NCBI GenBank assembly: GCA_020881915.1
Contig: JAJFPB010000012.1
Location: 1,116,001 to 1,180,000 of the forward strand
Direction of reading: 5' to 3'
Source: Paramyrothecium sp. XJ0827
Taxonomy: Eukaryota; Ascomycota; Sordariomycetes; Hypocreales; Stachybotryaceae
Length of the DNA: 64,000 bases
Positions 46,082-58,100 of the stretch are shown here, in pieces; the stretch's first letter is position 1, and every line of letters starts with the position of its first letter. Both the position numbers and the translations under genes were made by a program. The notes below the pieces were generated by a model. The model did no database searches. It was not told where the DNA came from and saw only the letters and a program-made list of their open reading frames with translations.

Positions 46082-47776
46082 TCAGAGAATGTCCCGGTGA
46101 AGGTTCTGGCCCAGCGCCAAACACACTGCGTCGAAAGCGAGTTTTCGAAGCTGCAACAGGGAGTAAAATCTGTGCATGCTCATTCCATAAACCCCCTCTC
46201 CATTGTTGATCTTGGCATGGTTCAACACCACCTTGCCCGTGGGCGCGATGAGATCCCATGCTTCGACTACCCTAGGCGGTAGCGGCTCACCTATACCTTC
46301 TTCCAGCCATGTTACTGTAGCCTGGCCGTCTACCAGGTCATAGCAGAAGATGAATGCATATCCAGCGGCCACATTCCATAACTCCAGAGTGCGGAGCCGA
46401 GACAGCCTCCTAGCCACACGGGCAGCCAGCTCGAACAGATCGAAAAGGCTTCGCGGATCGCCGGGCAGCTCCACGGGGTTTTCCAAGGCTGTATACGGAA
46501 GACATAGTAGCTCGATCTCGGAGTTCTCACACATTCCATCGTTGGAGAGTTGAGTGAAAAAGAGGGACGCGTAAGCAGTGGAAGGTAGACAGAAATGGCT
46601 GAATCGGTGACAACGCGAGGCCATTGCCTGAGAGACTAGGGTTCGTTGCCAGCGTATGAGCCCGGTCAACTCACGCGCAGGTCGACTCGTTACAGACCGT
46701 TGATTGAACAAGCAGGTCTGGACCGTATCAGGAATCGCAGATAAAAGATGCATGTAGACGCCTGCAGGACTGTTAGCTATGCTTGCTCCTCTCCACAGCG
46801 GACGATGGGCGCGAACCCCGATAATGTTCCATCTCGAGCTCCACAGTGTGCGCCCTACATGCTGAGAGGCGAATCCACTTCAAGGCCACCAAGCTTTCGT
46901 TGAAAAGCTTTGCTAGGGCCTCTGGCGCAATCCCTCTCATAAGAAACGGTGGGCGCACCTGGAAGCCACAGACTATGGGAGCCTTGGGTAGGACAAGCGG
47001 TGAGGGCTCGGCCGAATACAAGTCGAAAGCCAGCGGGTTCCCACTTACTGGCCGCGTTCTTGCTGCACTGCTGGCTTCACAGCGGCAGATGGTTTGTCTC
47101 GCTTCCCTCACCTTCTGCCGATTATAAGCAAAGATGCTTGGATCTTTCCCTAGGTCTTGTTCAAGTCTGAAAGGGTAGCCTCTCTCCAGTGCCACCCCGA
47201 ACGTGCAGTGGTTGGAGTCGCTAGGTGAGTGAGCTTGTATCTCCAATGCGATTTCTCCCGCCTCTTCAGACCAGGTCGAGAGAATGCCAAGCAATCGTGG
47301 CACTGACCAAGTAAAAATCAAGTTGTTACTAGAACCAGGTTATCAGTATCTCTTTAGTCCGAGAAGGATTGATGATGTTGGGTGACGGCTTGGAGACCCT
47401 ACCGAATGATGGTGTCCTCGTCCTCGGGCGTAGCAACCTGTTCGCAATCGTACGGTGTGAGATAGAGGCGAAGGCACAGATAACGTACGTAGCCCCGTCT
47501 TTTCCTGCTTCTCCTGATTGCTGGCGCGAACGCTTCCGCGAGCGCGTCAAGGTCGGCTGCATCGAGGACCATGTGCCGAAAGGCACGTACCTCGAAGAAT
47601 TCCTGCCACTCTTCGCATACGGTGGCCAGTAAGGATGTTGTGGGGAACAACGGGTCAGCCAACGGGTCAGCCGACGCGTCGGTGCGCGCATGCTTCGAAT
47701 GGATACATTGTAAAATGTGTAGACGAACTGCTGGGTGTAGTGAGGCCCAGGGTCTAATGGTAGTCGATGCGCTCAT
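46082..47776 (-). CDS. F-box-like protein with DUF6546-type C terminus
   Basis: Exons 47776-47403, 47328-46817, 46761-46082 give 521 aa. The N terminus (ASLHPAVRLHILQCIHSK ... LLATVCEEWQEFFEVRAF) resembles an F-box: a short helix bundle followed by 'VC.EWQ..FE'. The middle has NNLIFTWSVPRLLGILSTW and LEIQAHSPSDSNHCTF. The end contains AARVARRLSRLRTLELWNVA and YAFIFCYDL, which matches the 'MP.L..MELWNG....A.FRY' core I associate with DUF6546. F-box proteins recruit substrates to SCF ubiquitin ligases, but this large fungal family is uncharacterised. The third exon depends on a weak GTTCGC donor. Confidence 0.75.
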
Positions 47777-49489
47777 GGCTGATGGCGATCAAGCTGAGCT
47801 GCTTCATATGCTATGGGTGGAAATTGTTTGATTAAACAAAGCCGCCAGATGTTGGTTGACGTGGAAGTGGAGGTAGGGGCAACACGACGTGTGAGCTGTA
47901 GCTTCCGTTTGCTTGGGCTCATCCCATAGGTTTGAGCAAGACCAGGCTTTTCTGCAATTGTTCCATATAACGCCAAGCATCTGTTTGATGAAAGAAGCGG
48001 CAAACGTATAGCTGTAGCTACGGATTCCTTCAACCGCGGCACAGCTGCCCTGTCGGGCATCTTGAGCTTCACGAACGACTAGAGTCTGATAACGCGGTAT
48101 GTAATCGCTACTGCTGCTTTAGTCACCCTACCAGCGTTTCTGATGCCTGCGACGTGTTTAACAATTCGGCGTCAAATTGTCCTGTGACTAGGCAATTTTA
48201 AAAAACGGCGTCATCACACCCCTGGGCCGTGATATACATGCGAACCCCTTTGCTGGTCAACTCCGCTCAAAAGCTCAAGTTTGAGGGACCGCTCCGCTCA
48301 AGCACCAATGCAATAAAAGCAATTACGTAAGTTCTTGGTGCCCGCAAACGACCGAAGAGAATGGACATGTGGAACAGTGAGAAAGACCACTGCTGATGTG
48401 TACACTCTAGAGAAACAGACCCCTGAGCTCAACCCAAAGTGGAAAAGCTCTCACAGTGGCAGCTAGATTTCCAGAGCAATAATCCTCCTCAAAACACTCT
48501 ATCAATAAAGGCTCCTCCTCAGGTGGGTCGTAGATACCGCAGTCCAGCAAGTCCACCTGGGTAGCATTCATGGCGGCAATTCCAAGTTCCTCGGCCTTGT
48601 CACCTGTCAGAAAGTTCATGCCACCGAATGGTATAGATGCACCGAACTCAGCATGGTCGAGGGCCAGGAAACGCTGTGTCTTCTCTCCCGGTTCCAGTTC
48701 GCAGCAGACGCGCACAAAGGCGAATCCGGTCCGTCAATAGTGTCGAGGGCTATGGCCGACACAACCATATCGCCCGAGTCTTTGCCATGTGTCGTACCTG
48801 GGCATGACAACGCCGTCTCTGTAGCATGCTAACTGGCTTGCGGGGGTTGAGCCGGTGTCATAGGCCTTGTTATGTGTGACTGTGATCTATGAGCGGCCCA
48901 GCTTGAGAAACAGCCGTTGTTCATTACCAGAGGGAGCAGAAGCTAGGGAGAGCAAAGCAGTAATACTCATGACTTCAGAAATATACATCCTCAATACGGT
49001 GTGTGTAGTGATTCTAGGGGTTGGGTGACTAGTACAATACGACGAGAAGTCCGTACATCTCAATGTTTTGCTTGACTTCAGTTCATAGAGATGAAAAGAA
49101 GAGGAAACCCATTGTCGTTATACCTTTCCAGGTGATGTCTTATTCAACCATCAGTTCATCCTTTTACTGCGTACACCAGTTTCATGACTATATCAGATGC
49201 TGATTACAAGTGCAGGCGGAACACAATACAGGGGAGACAGTCATTATAAGCTCGAAATTGCATGGGTCACGATCTTGGCTGCGCGCCATCTTACCAAATC
49301 GGACAGGGCAGCATCTGTTGGCGCGCGAACCAACCGGGACCCCCGCTCGCAGCAAGCCTACATATAAGCTTGCTTCTGACCCTACCCGCGGAGTAACCGT
49401 CAGCATTCTTGAATCTCGGACAACGTCTGGCAGGTTTATCGAGTAGTCTCTCATCAATCACTAGAAGCAGACCAACCAAAGCTTCCGCC
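47777..49489. other. 1.7-kb boundary region
   Basis: Between the accessory-like left part and the GC-richer right part. It contains one weak gene fragment listed separately. A small minus frame at 48072-47773 is judged chance. Confidence 0.45.
48407..48733 (-). pseudogene. Possible gene fragment
   Basis: A frame of about 109 codons with protein-like composition (FVRVCCELEPGEKTQRFLAL ... IPFGGMNFLTGDKAEELG). The only ATG in frame is at 48619. Upstream, another frame (GDMVVSAIALDTIDGPDSP) looks like its continuation, but a stop and a one-base shift separate them with no splice sites. This suggests a decayed or mis-sequenced small gene. No family recognised. Confidence 0.35.
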
Positions 49490-49882
49490 ATGCCTTCCAG
49501 CTTCCGCCTCAAGCACATCCCCGCCCTCTACTTCGGCGTCGCCAACTTCGTCAGCGCCATCCTCGGCCCCGTCGTCGGCGCCGGCACCGTCATGGGCCAC
49601 TTCGGCTTGCCGCCCCGCGTCGCTGCCTCCCCCGAGGCCTGGGCCGCCTGGCACGCCGGCCAGGGCCGCACCGCGCTGCTGGGCCTGCTCATGTTCCTGT
49701 TCTACTGGCGCCGCCGCTACGACGTGTGCGACGTGCTCCTCGCCGGCTCGGCCTACCTCGGCGTCAACGACTTCTTCGTCCTCTACAGCTACGGCGACGA
49801 GCCGTGGGCGTGGTTCCGGCTGGTCGCGTCCGTGGTGTTCTCCCTGCCGGGCTTCCTCGGGTGGACGCAGGGTTCGAGGTGA
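49490..49882 (+). CDS. DUF4267 family small membrane protein
   Basis: Single exon, 130 aa. The ATG at 49490 precedes PSSFRLKHIPALYFGVANFV; the frame is open upstream to 49409 without a better start. Four hydrophobic segments are visible: YFGVANFVSAILGPVVGAG, TALLGLLMFLFYW, VCDVLLAGSAYLGVNDFFVL and FRLVASVVFSLPGFLGW. The length and four-helix layout match the fungal DUF4267 family, whose role is unknown. Third-codon GC is very high compared with the genes to the left. Confidence 0.8.
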   Translation: MPSSFRLKHIPALYFGVANFVSAILGPVVGAGTVMGHFGLPPRVAASPEAWAAWHAGQGRTALLGLLMFLFYWRRRYDVCDVLLAGSAYLGVNDFFVLYSYGDEPWAWFRLVASVVFSLPGFLGWTQGSR

Positions 49883-50201
49883 CTGCTTTGAGGGAATGGG
49901 TGTGAGAGATCCAAGGGCCTTGTGGTAAGGTCACTTGCTAGGGATTTGTGGTCGAGCTATCATGGACGGGTATGGAGCAGATTGAGTGCATAAGCTTGTT
50001 GTGGTTGTATTTCATCTGTAGCACAAGCCTGGAAACCAATCCAACCGAAATAAACACCAAGAAATTCGCAATTTGAAAGAACTGATTGTCAGCATGTCTT
50101 CATCAATCCTCATGCTGTACCTAGTAACAATTTTGTTTCTTTTTAGCCTAACCGACCCAGCCGTGAGCCACCATCCCCATATTCCTTGCGAAGATTCATT
50201 C

Positions 50202-50212
<11 letters not shown>

Positions 50213-50237
<25 letters not shown>

Positions 50238-50238
50238 T
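50213..50238. repeat. (AG)n dinucleotide repeat
   Basis: About 12 AG units directly after a short ACACACAC run, in the 3' region of the deformylase gene. A similar CACA(GA)n tract occurs at 62153. Confidence 0.9.
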
Positions 50239-50277
50239 AAGTTGAGAGCCCCGCCCCCCGATGGCTCGCTTCAACAC

Positions 50278-51141
50278 CTAGGTAAACACGACCGTCTTGG
50301 TCCTGTTGAGGAAGACGCGCTTCTCGGCGTACCAGCGCACGGCGGCGGCCAGGACCAGGCTCTCGACGTTGGACCCCTCCTCGCTCAGCTCCTTGGGGCC
50401 CATGCCGTGGTCGACGCGGGCGACGCGCTGCTCGATGATGGGGCCCTCGTCCAGGTCGGCGGTGACGATGTGGGCGGTGGCGCCGATGATCTTGACGCCG
50501 CGGTCGTAGGCCTGGTGGTAGGGCTTGGCGCCCTTGAAGCTCGGCAGGAAGCTGTGGTGGATGTTGATGATGCGGCCCGACATGGCCTCGCACAGCGTCG
50601 GCGACAGCACCTGCATGTAGCGCGCCAGCACGACCAGCTCGACGCCGTGCTGCCGCACCAGCTCCAGCACCTGGCCCTCCTGCTGCGCCTTGGTGTCCTT
50701 GGTCACGGGCAGGTGGTGGAACTCGATGCCGTAGCTGCGCGCCAGCGGCTCGTAGTCCGGGTGGTTGGACACGATGACGGGCACCTCGATCGGCAGCTTG
50801 CCCGACTTCATGCGGAACAGCAGGTCGTTGAGGCAGTGCCCGATCTTGGACACCATGATGAGCACCCGCATCTTGCGCGCCGTCGGCCGGATCTCGTAGT
50901 CCATGGCGTACTCGCCCGCCAGCTTGTCGAACGGCTCCGCCAGGTGCGTCGTCGACGCGTCCTCGGCCACGCCGCCGCGCGGGCCGAAGTGCACGCGCAT
51001 GAAGAAGCGCTCCGACACGGGGTCGCTGAACTGCTGCAGGTCCAGGATGTTGTGCTTGTGCTCCGCGAAGATGCCCGTCACGGCGTGCACGATGCCGGGC
51101 TTGTCGGGGCACGACAGGGTGAGGATGTGGTCGTTGGCCAT
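50278..51141 (-). CDS. purU: Formyltetrahydrofolate deformylase
   Basis: Hydrolyses 10-formyltetrahydrofolate to formate and tetrahydrofolate, balancing one-carbon pools. Single exon, 287 aa; the ATG at 51141 gives MANDHILTLSCPDKPGIVHA, the standard start of the N-terminal ACT domain (~1-75). The formyltransferase-like catalytic domain follows from ~95: KMRVLIMVSKIGHCLNDLLF, then the active-site segment GRIINIHHSFLPSFKGA (catalytic Asn and His) and GATAHIVTADLDEGPII (catalytic Asp). The length is typical. The coding part is very GC-rich, which creates long shadow frames on the other strand. The symbol is the bacterial name of the family. Confidence 0.97.
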   Translation of the reverse strand: MANDHILTLSCPDKPGIVHAVTGIFAEHKHNILDLQQFSDPVSERFFMRVHFGPRGGVAEDASTTHLAEPFDKLAGEYAMDYEIRPTARKMRVLIMVSKIGHCLNDLLFRMKSGKLPIEVPVIVSNHPDYEPLARSYGIEFHHLPVTKDTKAQQEGQVLELVRQHGVELVVLARYMQVLSPTLCEAMSGRIINIHHSFLPSFKGAKPYHQAYDRGVKIIGATAHIVTADLDEGPIIEQRVARVDHGMGPKELSEEGSNVESLVLAAAVRWYAEKRVFLNRTKTVVFT

Positions 51142-52238
51142 TTTTGGTGGTGGGTGTGTCCTCCTGTGTGTTGAACCAAGATGTGTGAAGTTGAGTGAGG
51201 TGAGGTGTGAGATGAGTTGAGTTGAGTCGGAGTGATGCAGTTCAAAGCATACACACGCACATACACACACACACACAAATTTAGTAGTAGTCCGATTGAC
51301 CAAAGCTGCACGCAGGAAGGTATGTAGTGTAGGTACGTGTATATATATATAAGTGGGTAAAGAGAGAGGCGCTTCGCGAGGTGAGTCACCCGATCCAATT
51401 TACCTCGTATCAATCTCAAGGAGGAAAAAAAGGACCCCGGTCGAGATGCCACACAGCAAGTGAGAGAGCAAGACAAGGACGAGAGAGGGGGGCGTCGAGT
51501 CAAAAATAAAAATATTGGCGGCGTCAAACATCCAGCTCTTCCGGCCACCGGAGCTCCGACCCACCTCGGGGCTAACCCTTCCGGTGTGCGTTTCGCCCAA
51601 GCAGCCAACGCCAATCGACACGGCTCTACTAAACTCTGTGCCCTTTGCATTCCTCGGCCGCTTTACGTTTGGCGTGCCTAATAACGTAGTCAACCGCCCG
51701 CGGAAGCTAGGCTAGTTGCAGGCGGGGCCGTGGCTGTTTCCTCAGAGCTGATCTTGCTTTGCGTGCAGCCAGTTTCTCTTCGGATGCCCAGGGTTTCCAG
51801 GTGAGGTCAGGGAACCCATCCGTGGTACCTTGCAGTAAAATCCGGGGAACCAGCGACCTTCCTAGCAGGGCAAAGACGGGGGGGATCGCAGCGATGGTGC
51901 AGGCCACTGCCGGCGCACGCTGATTGGCTGTGTTTTGTCGTGGGATGCCATGTCCATATACTCTGTGTTGACGGTTGGAATCCAGACAGTGCTGGAGTAA
52001 CTACTTGGTGTCCCCATGATCAAGAAATTCCGCACTATTGGAGGTTCATATCTTACTATTTCCCATAGCCCATTGCTTACATTCGTACTCGAACCATAAC
52101 TTGCATGCAACGCCCCTGTGCTGACTCACTCACTCACTCGCCGTCTCACAAGTCATAACTCACAACATCACTCTCGTCCAAATCAACACAAATCATCACA
52201 TACATCCCTCTCTCTCCCCTCCCGCAACTCGTCGCCTT
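51142..52238. other. Promoter region of the deformylase gene and 3' region of thymidylate kinase
   Basis: About 1.1 kb. It contains a CA-rich repeat (51246-51278) and an (AT)n tract (51340-51350) that may act as a TATA element ~200 nt upstream of the deformylase start. No gene is seen. Confidence 0.55.
51246..51278. repeat. (CA)n-rich simple repeat
   Basis: ACACACGCACATACACACACA-type tract in the 5' leader or promoter of the deformylase gene. Confidence 0.85.
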
Positions 52239-53260
52239 CTACCGTATCGTCCTCACTCGTCCTCCCACCTCCCCCCTCTCCACCTCCTCCACCCTCCTCC
52301 TCACCTTTCCCCACACCTCCTCCGCCACCTCCTCCACGCTGCCGCCCGCGTCCACCACCACCAGGTCCTCCTCCTCCTGCCGCCACGCCTCGCCCTCGAG
52401 CCCGCCCGCGCCCCTCAGCAGCGCCTGGCCCTCGGCGTCGCGCCCGCCCATGCTCAGCGCCCAGAACAGCTCCCGCACCCGCGCCTGCGTCTCCGCCCGC
52501 TCGTACACCTCCCCGCCCCAGCCGCCCCGCGCCCGCGCCTGCGCCTCGTCCAGGTCCAGGAACAGCACCATGTCCGGCCGCGGCAGGCCCCGCTCTGGCG
52601 CCCGCGCCCACGACAGCGGCAGCGTCGGGTTCTGCTTGGCCGCCGAGTAGACGATGCCCGAGTGGTAGTACCGGTCCGACACGACCGTCGTGCCGGCCGC
52701 CAGCAGCGCGTTGATCTGGTTCCTGTAGCCGGCTATGTCAGAGGAGTCTGGTTTGTCGTGTATGACGTCTCACTCACGCTGCCTCCCATCTGTTGGCGCT
52801 GAACAAGAGATGAATGACGTGATCCTCCATCTCGACGTTGCTCTTGAGATAGCTATCAATCATTTGCCCAATCGTCGTAGTCCTGTCTTTGCGAAGTCAG
52901 TCCCAGTAGCTTCCCTCTATCAATCACCTTCTGAATCAACGACAAGCAAGCAGCTGTGTTCATGCAACTGGGGCAGCCCATCGCCATCAACACCCCCAAG
53001 AACAACTCACCAGGAAACCGCATCATCTTCACCGGCCGCCCCTCCTCCACGAACCTCTGCTCCAGCAGCTTCACCTGCGTCGTCTTGCCGCTCCTGTCCA
53101 GCCCTTCCAGCACGATGAAGGCGCCCCTCCTAGCCTTTGTCGAGCCGCCCTCGCCGCCGGGCGGCTGCGGGGCAGCACCCGTCTCCTCCGGTTGCGCGGC
53201 CGCCGTCGATGACGGACCGTCGGCCATGGCTGCTGTCGCGAGGTCGTTGATGGAGGTCAT
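52239..53260 (-). CDS. CDC8: Thymidylate kinase
   Basis: Phosphorylates dTMP to dTDP for DNA synthesis. Three exons, 53260-53011, 52886-52778, 52722-52239, give 280 aa. The first ~45 residues are a low-complexity Ala/Pro/Gly extension. The P-loop follows as FIVLEGLDRSGKTTQ. Next come RFPDRTTTIGQMIDSYL, HLLFSANRWEAANQINALL and the DRY motif SDRYYHSG. Relative to the ~210-aa yeast enzyme, the C-terminal half has GC-rich insertions (Gly/Glu/Arg-rich, with GGWGGEVYERAETQARVREL). The second acceptor is set by the family motif NRWE-x-A. The open frame on the other strand at 52118 is a shadow. Confidence 0.95.
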
Positions 53261-53786
53261 GTGAGAGCGCAGTCCAGATTTTACCGAGTCAAAACTCCAA
53301 AGGCATTGGCGCGATCCAATCGAGGAAGATGAATCGGGGTGGAGGACTTTGAATCAGATGGCTTAGGTGGGGGAGGGGTCGAATTCACACTGTAAAAGTG
53401 GTGCCAGAAACACGTGCAACAACAGATCGTAACTACAGTGCGTACTTGGTCTAGGCACGGACCATGCACTGACACGGAGCTGGCTCACATTCACATACAT
53501 GCAAGCTTCTTCACGACACGGTAGAGCTTTACGCACTGGCCAAAACCTCAGTTGAACAGTCAATGGCATCAATTGCTAGCCAATCAGAGCATCAAGCGGA
53601 ATGCGCATCACAACGCCAGTCCCAAGCTTGTCTTCAGAACAATCGTGTATCCCAAACGCCAGAACGCTTCAATCCAACGCCAAACTCAATCAACAGTGTA
53701 ACCACTCATTACCCAGGCCCATAGCAACAGTCGTTCAAACATGACTCCATTTACATCAAACTGGAAAGCAAAACCCCTCACGGCTG
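53261..53786. other. Intergenic
   Basis: About 0.5 kb of promoter and 3' sequence; nothing else seen. Confidence 0.5.
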
Positions 53787-55154
53787 TCATGAGGAGTCGG
53801 CAATGACCTCGGCTTCGTCCTTGGCACTGCCGCTCTCCCACAGCTCGAAGCTCTCGCCGGTGCCCTCAATGGGCTGCAGCACTGGTGCGGCTGACGACGT
53901 CTGCTCCATGAGAGCGTCGACTGCGTGAGACAGCGCGGGACTCGGCGCGACATCCCTCAGCTCAGGTGCAAAGTCGCAGCTCTCAACCACAGGCTCGTGC
54001 TCAGCATGAAGCTCGACGGTGGGCTCGGGAAGCTGTTGAAGCTCGGCCGGAGCTTGCTCGCCTTCCTCCTCATCTTCGGGGATGATGATGACTGACGTCT
54101 CGTCGCAGCCCTCGGCGTAGAAGTCGGCAGTGTTCATCTCCCCAAGAGCAACCCTCTCCTTCTCGACAATCATGTCGTCGGCGTTGACCCGGGGCGCACG
54201 GCGCGACGAAGTCTGAGACACGTCATCGACGGGTGGCACATTCTCCTTGTCTCGGCCCTCGTCCTTTTCTCGGCGGGCCTTTTGCTCGCTCTCCTCGTCG
54301 GATGAAATGTCAAGCGTGCAGGTGCTGTGCTGGAGGAGGTTGGTCATCTCCTGCTCAGGCGTGTCCTCGTGAATGTCGAAGAACCAGCTGGGCTTCATCT
54401 CATCCTGGTGGAGCTCGGGGATGACCTCCTTGACGGCGGCACGGGTTGACTCGGCCCGGGACTCATAGCCGGGAATGGTTCCCTTGAGAGCAGCGTCGAG
54501 CGAGAACGGAGCACCCGAGCCCAGGCTGAAGGAAGGCGGGTCGACGCGGGCGTAGGGGCCGGAGCGGCGGCGGTTCAGGATGCCAGAGCGCTTGCCGCGA
54601 GTCGGCGAGCGACCAGCGGGCGCCGAGATGGGAGACGACTTGGCGATGGCGGTGTTGAGCCTCGCGGCGGGCGACCTGGCTTGCAGGACGCGGCGGGGCG
54701 TTGAGCTGGCCTTGGCGGGGCTGCCGAGAGAGCGAATGTCGGGGAGAGGCGTGACGGTGGCGGGCGTGGAGGTTGCGGTGAGAGCGGGAGCCTTGGTCAG
54801 GACGAAGGCGGAGGGCTTGAAGATGTCCTTGGAGGGCGTGGAGGGGTTGGCGCCCTTGGAGCGCTTGGCGAAGAGTAGAGGGTCGACGTTCTCGAAGTCA
54901 TCGCCGTCGAGAAGCTCGGCCTTGCGCTTTCCACCAGCAGGAGAAGGCTTGTTCGAGGCGGCTATCGCGAAATCGTGTCAGCTCAAGGATTGTAGGTCGG
55001 TCGTCGTTAGGGGCAAGTAGACGAATTGAGTGCAGCTCAATAACGACATTTCCCCGTGACTGGACATACCATTTTGCCTGTTCTTCAAGCTCGTCAGGTT
55101 CTGGAGGCGAGCCCCGTCGAGGGGAGCAAAGGGCTGGCGGGTGATGGTGGCCAT
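53787..55154 (-). CDS. Conserved fungal disordered protein with a KEN box
   Basis: Exons 55154-55070 and 54961-53787 give 419 aa. It begins MATITRQPFAPLDGARLQNL and is mostly disordered. Notable stretches: GGKRKAELLDGDDFENVDPL, SSTPRRVLQARSPAARLNTA, SAPAGRSPTRGKRSGILNRR, PPSFSLGSGAPFSLDAALKG and PSWFFDIHEDTPEQEMTNLL, then an acidic C-terminal half. A KEN sequence (GRDKENVPP) and RxxL sequences (e.g. RRVL) would suit an APC/C substrate; many SP/TP sites would suit CDK. That reading is inference. The order of short conserved-looking blocks suggests a real, conserved nuclear protein, but I cannot name it. Confidence 0.8.
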
Positions 55155-58100
55155 GGCGTAGGCGGGAGGTGTGTAAGTCGCCCCGGGCTTGTTCCTGTTC
55201 GTCTTGTTGTTGTTGAAGCCCGAAGCTCTCGACAGTCGGGAGGCGATGGCGGGTATCAACAGTGTGCAAGTGGAGAAAGCAATGCGAGTCGAGTGGGTGA
55301 GAGGAGGGAAGTGATGCACGCAGAGCGAAGTGAGTGAGTGAGCGGCGGTGCCTCGTATGGAGTTGATGCCCACTCTCTGCCTTGGCCCGTGTTTATTTTG
55401 CCCACCCCCCAGCTAGTCTGAGCCTTTGGAGTTTTGTTATTGTTATTCTTTTCCTCGCTCGACAAGGAAGTAAAAAAAAAGAGGACGAGTCGGTCAGGTA
55501 GGGGCGGATGTGCCAGAAGGTATATTAAAGAGAGCGTAGGAGATGGATGCCCACCAGCGTGAGAAAGACGAGGAAGAGAGGGAAGATGCAGGAGGTGCGG
55601 TCAGGTATGGGGTGGTGTCAGCCTGAAAAGGGACCGACGGGGGGGGAGAGAGAGGATTAACGTGTGCGTGTACGTGGGACGTGGGACGTGCAAGGGAGAG
55701 GCGGCCAGCGACGGGTACAGTGTGAACCAGAAATCGCGACTGGGGAGACCGGGGTCTTTTGGAGGGCTGCAGTGGCACTCGGCGCGGTGAAGCGTACCGT
55801 GCGGCCAGATACCGGCACTATACGTGCTGCAGCAGATCGTGTCTGGCGAAGCGCCCAGGGACAGGCCCTGTTTAACCAGCACGGTACCTGCACGCTTGAC
55901 TGCACTCGCACCGCGCCGCCAGGTACAGAGTACTGCCAGAGACAGCAAGTACCTGCGCCGGGGCTGGGCTGGGCCGGGCTGAGTACAGCACACAGGGCCC
56001 CCCGAAAGGGAAGCATGAGAGACAAGCAGACAAGCAGAGGGGCGGCCTCAGCCAGTCAAGAGTGCAGCTGCCCAGCGCTCCGTCGCTCCTCAGACAAGTT
56101 TCTCTCCTCTCCTCATGCACCTCGACGCGTTCCTATCCCCCCTTCGGATACGCAGCTTGCCAATCCTTTTTTTTCCACTTCGGATCGCGAGCATCGCCGC
56201 CGCGAAACCCACCGTGATTGGGTGACTGGCCGCCCAACTGGGCAGATGGGACTCGAAACCCGCCCCTCCTGCAGCCAATCGTCGCGTCCAGCAACACAAG
56301 CTACCTGCTAGCTCCAAGTACGGAGTCCTTGGAAATGGGGGAACGTCCTCTTTTTTTCCTTCTTTTTCGCCAATTCATTAAAATGCTGTGCCGGGATCCC
56401 CTCCCTTGCCGTCACACCTTGCTCGCAGACTTAATTAAAGCAATGACGAGATGTGCATTGATCGACTCCACGGGACTGGCACGACGCAGGGGTGGCCAGA
56501 CGAGACGCGTTAATGGGTCTGATTAATCGGCCACCACGGTCTTTGTCTGCTTTGCACTGCTGGGTATGGATTGGCCCAGGCCAGGTCAAGAAAAAGGCCC
56601 CGTCCACCACACAAAACCAGGATATAAGCAACCACACAGCCTTGATTTACATCACCGTTCATTACCGACCTACTCTGTACAGAAGAGACAGAAAGCCTCT
56701 TGTCTCACCACTTCTCGTCTTGCCGCCTATCCTCTCCTCCTTCAGAACCTGCTTCGCCATTCTGTCCCTTCCCCACAGTCGACTGAACCAAGCCCTCTGC
56801 ATCGCGTCTCACGCCGCATGAGCGTCTAAGCTGTCCGACCCATAGCCGCCGGATCAAAGAAGAGCTCGACAAGTGCATGCATCAATTGGCTTCTGCAGCC
56901 TCTGTCATCTGTTACTACCTAGTCACCTAGCCCAGTGATTGCGCCGGACTTCACCTACGACGACACATATTGTCTTCGCTCGCCCTCCCCTTAGCCCCAT
57001 CATCTATCAACATCGCATTCCCAAACCTGCCCTCCTCAACCGCTGCCCTTCGCCTCCACAACCCAGCCCATCGCGGCCTTCACAGCCGGCCCTCCAACAC
57101 GTAGACCTCGCGGGAGGCCCCGGCCACCCGTGCAGACCCAGTTCGTTTCGTGAAGCGGTCGCGTTTCCTGCGGCCACTTGGCACATCTTTGTTCCAAACC
57201 CACGCTTCCGTGCCCTATTGGATGCCAGTCGGCCAATCGACGTGCAGATGGCCTCAGCCTACTGGACTAGGGGCTTGGCCTCTGAGGTCTGTCACTGCCG
57301 GCCACACCATCTTCTCCATCCCACTACCCAACAAACCTCCAACCCTCAACGCGCGACGTCAAGACTTATATATCACGACGCGGCCACCCGCGTCTCGCAG
57401 CTCGCTCTTCTCTTGTGTCTTGATTGATGCCCGCCGTCGCTGAAGAAGCCAGCGGCGTGCCCTGACATGCTCCACTCCGTCGTCTCGAGCGAGGCCGCAG
57501 CTGAAGCTGTCTGGACGTCTCGTCCCTGTCACAGCCTGGCTGTCTGCCATCCGCCCACAGCAGCTCTCCTTCGTTCTCTGCCTATCAGGCCTCCGTAGGC
57601 CTATTGCTTCATGCCGGACTTTTGCCTGCACCAATGCCGAGCACGTCCACGGCGCATCCTTACCAAATACGCGGATGGTCCGTAGACATGGCCCTTTGCT
57701 CGTCAATGCTGCTTAGACACCTTCCATTCACGTCATCGCATCGCCACGCTGAATCTGCGATGCCGTAGAACAGGGTATTTGTCCTCAGCTAGACTTTGCC
57801 GTATCCGTCGCTGTTCAGTCCAGCATGCATTCCATGCGTTCCAGATTGTCTCATCACGGCCCACCTGCCGCCCTCGCCTGGCGTCTATGCAGTCGTGAAT
57901 TCCTGCACTCTATCGCCTTGAACCTCCTCATCCTTCCACTCCCGCCGCCATGTCTCATCGCCAGCGCTTGCCACCTGCGACTCGCCTTCACGGGTCGATT
58001 GCCCGATCCGTTGGTTCGTCAAAGACAAGCCGCATGTAGGTGCCCGCTCTGGTCTCGCCACGTACGGCTAGGGGCATGGGGCCATCCGAACCGCCAAACG

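Noticed and set aside
47773..48072. 99-codon minus-strand frame upstream of the F-box-like gene
   Set aside because: No motif, Ser/Thr-rich low-complexity stretch, no conserved features.
50012..51174. 310- and 366-codon frames overlapping the deformylase gene
   Set aside because: Shadow frames of a very GC-rich coding exon; composition is Arg/Ala/His-rich and the true frame has full family motifs.
52118..52714. 198-codon Pro/Ser-rich plus-strand frame
   Set aside because: It is the reverse complement of the GC-rich thymidylate kinase 3' exon.
56939..57427. 162-codon plus-strand frame in the 3.3-kb gap
   Set aside because: Overlapped by equal frames on the other strand, no motif, low-complexity Pro/Ser composition; more likely untranslated sequence.
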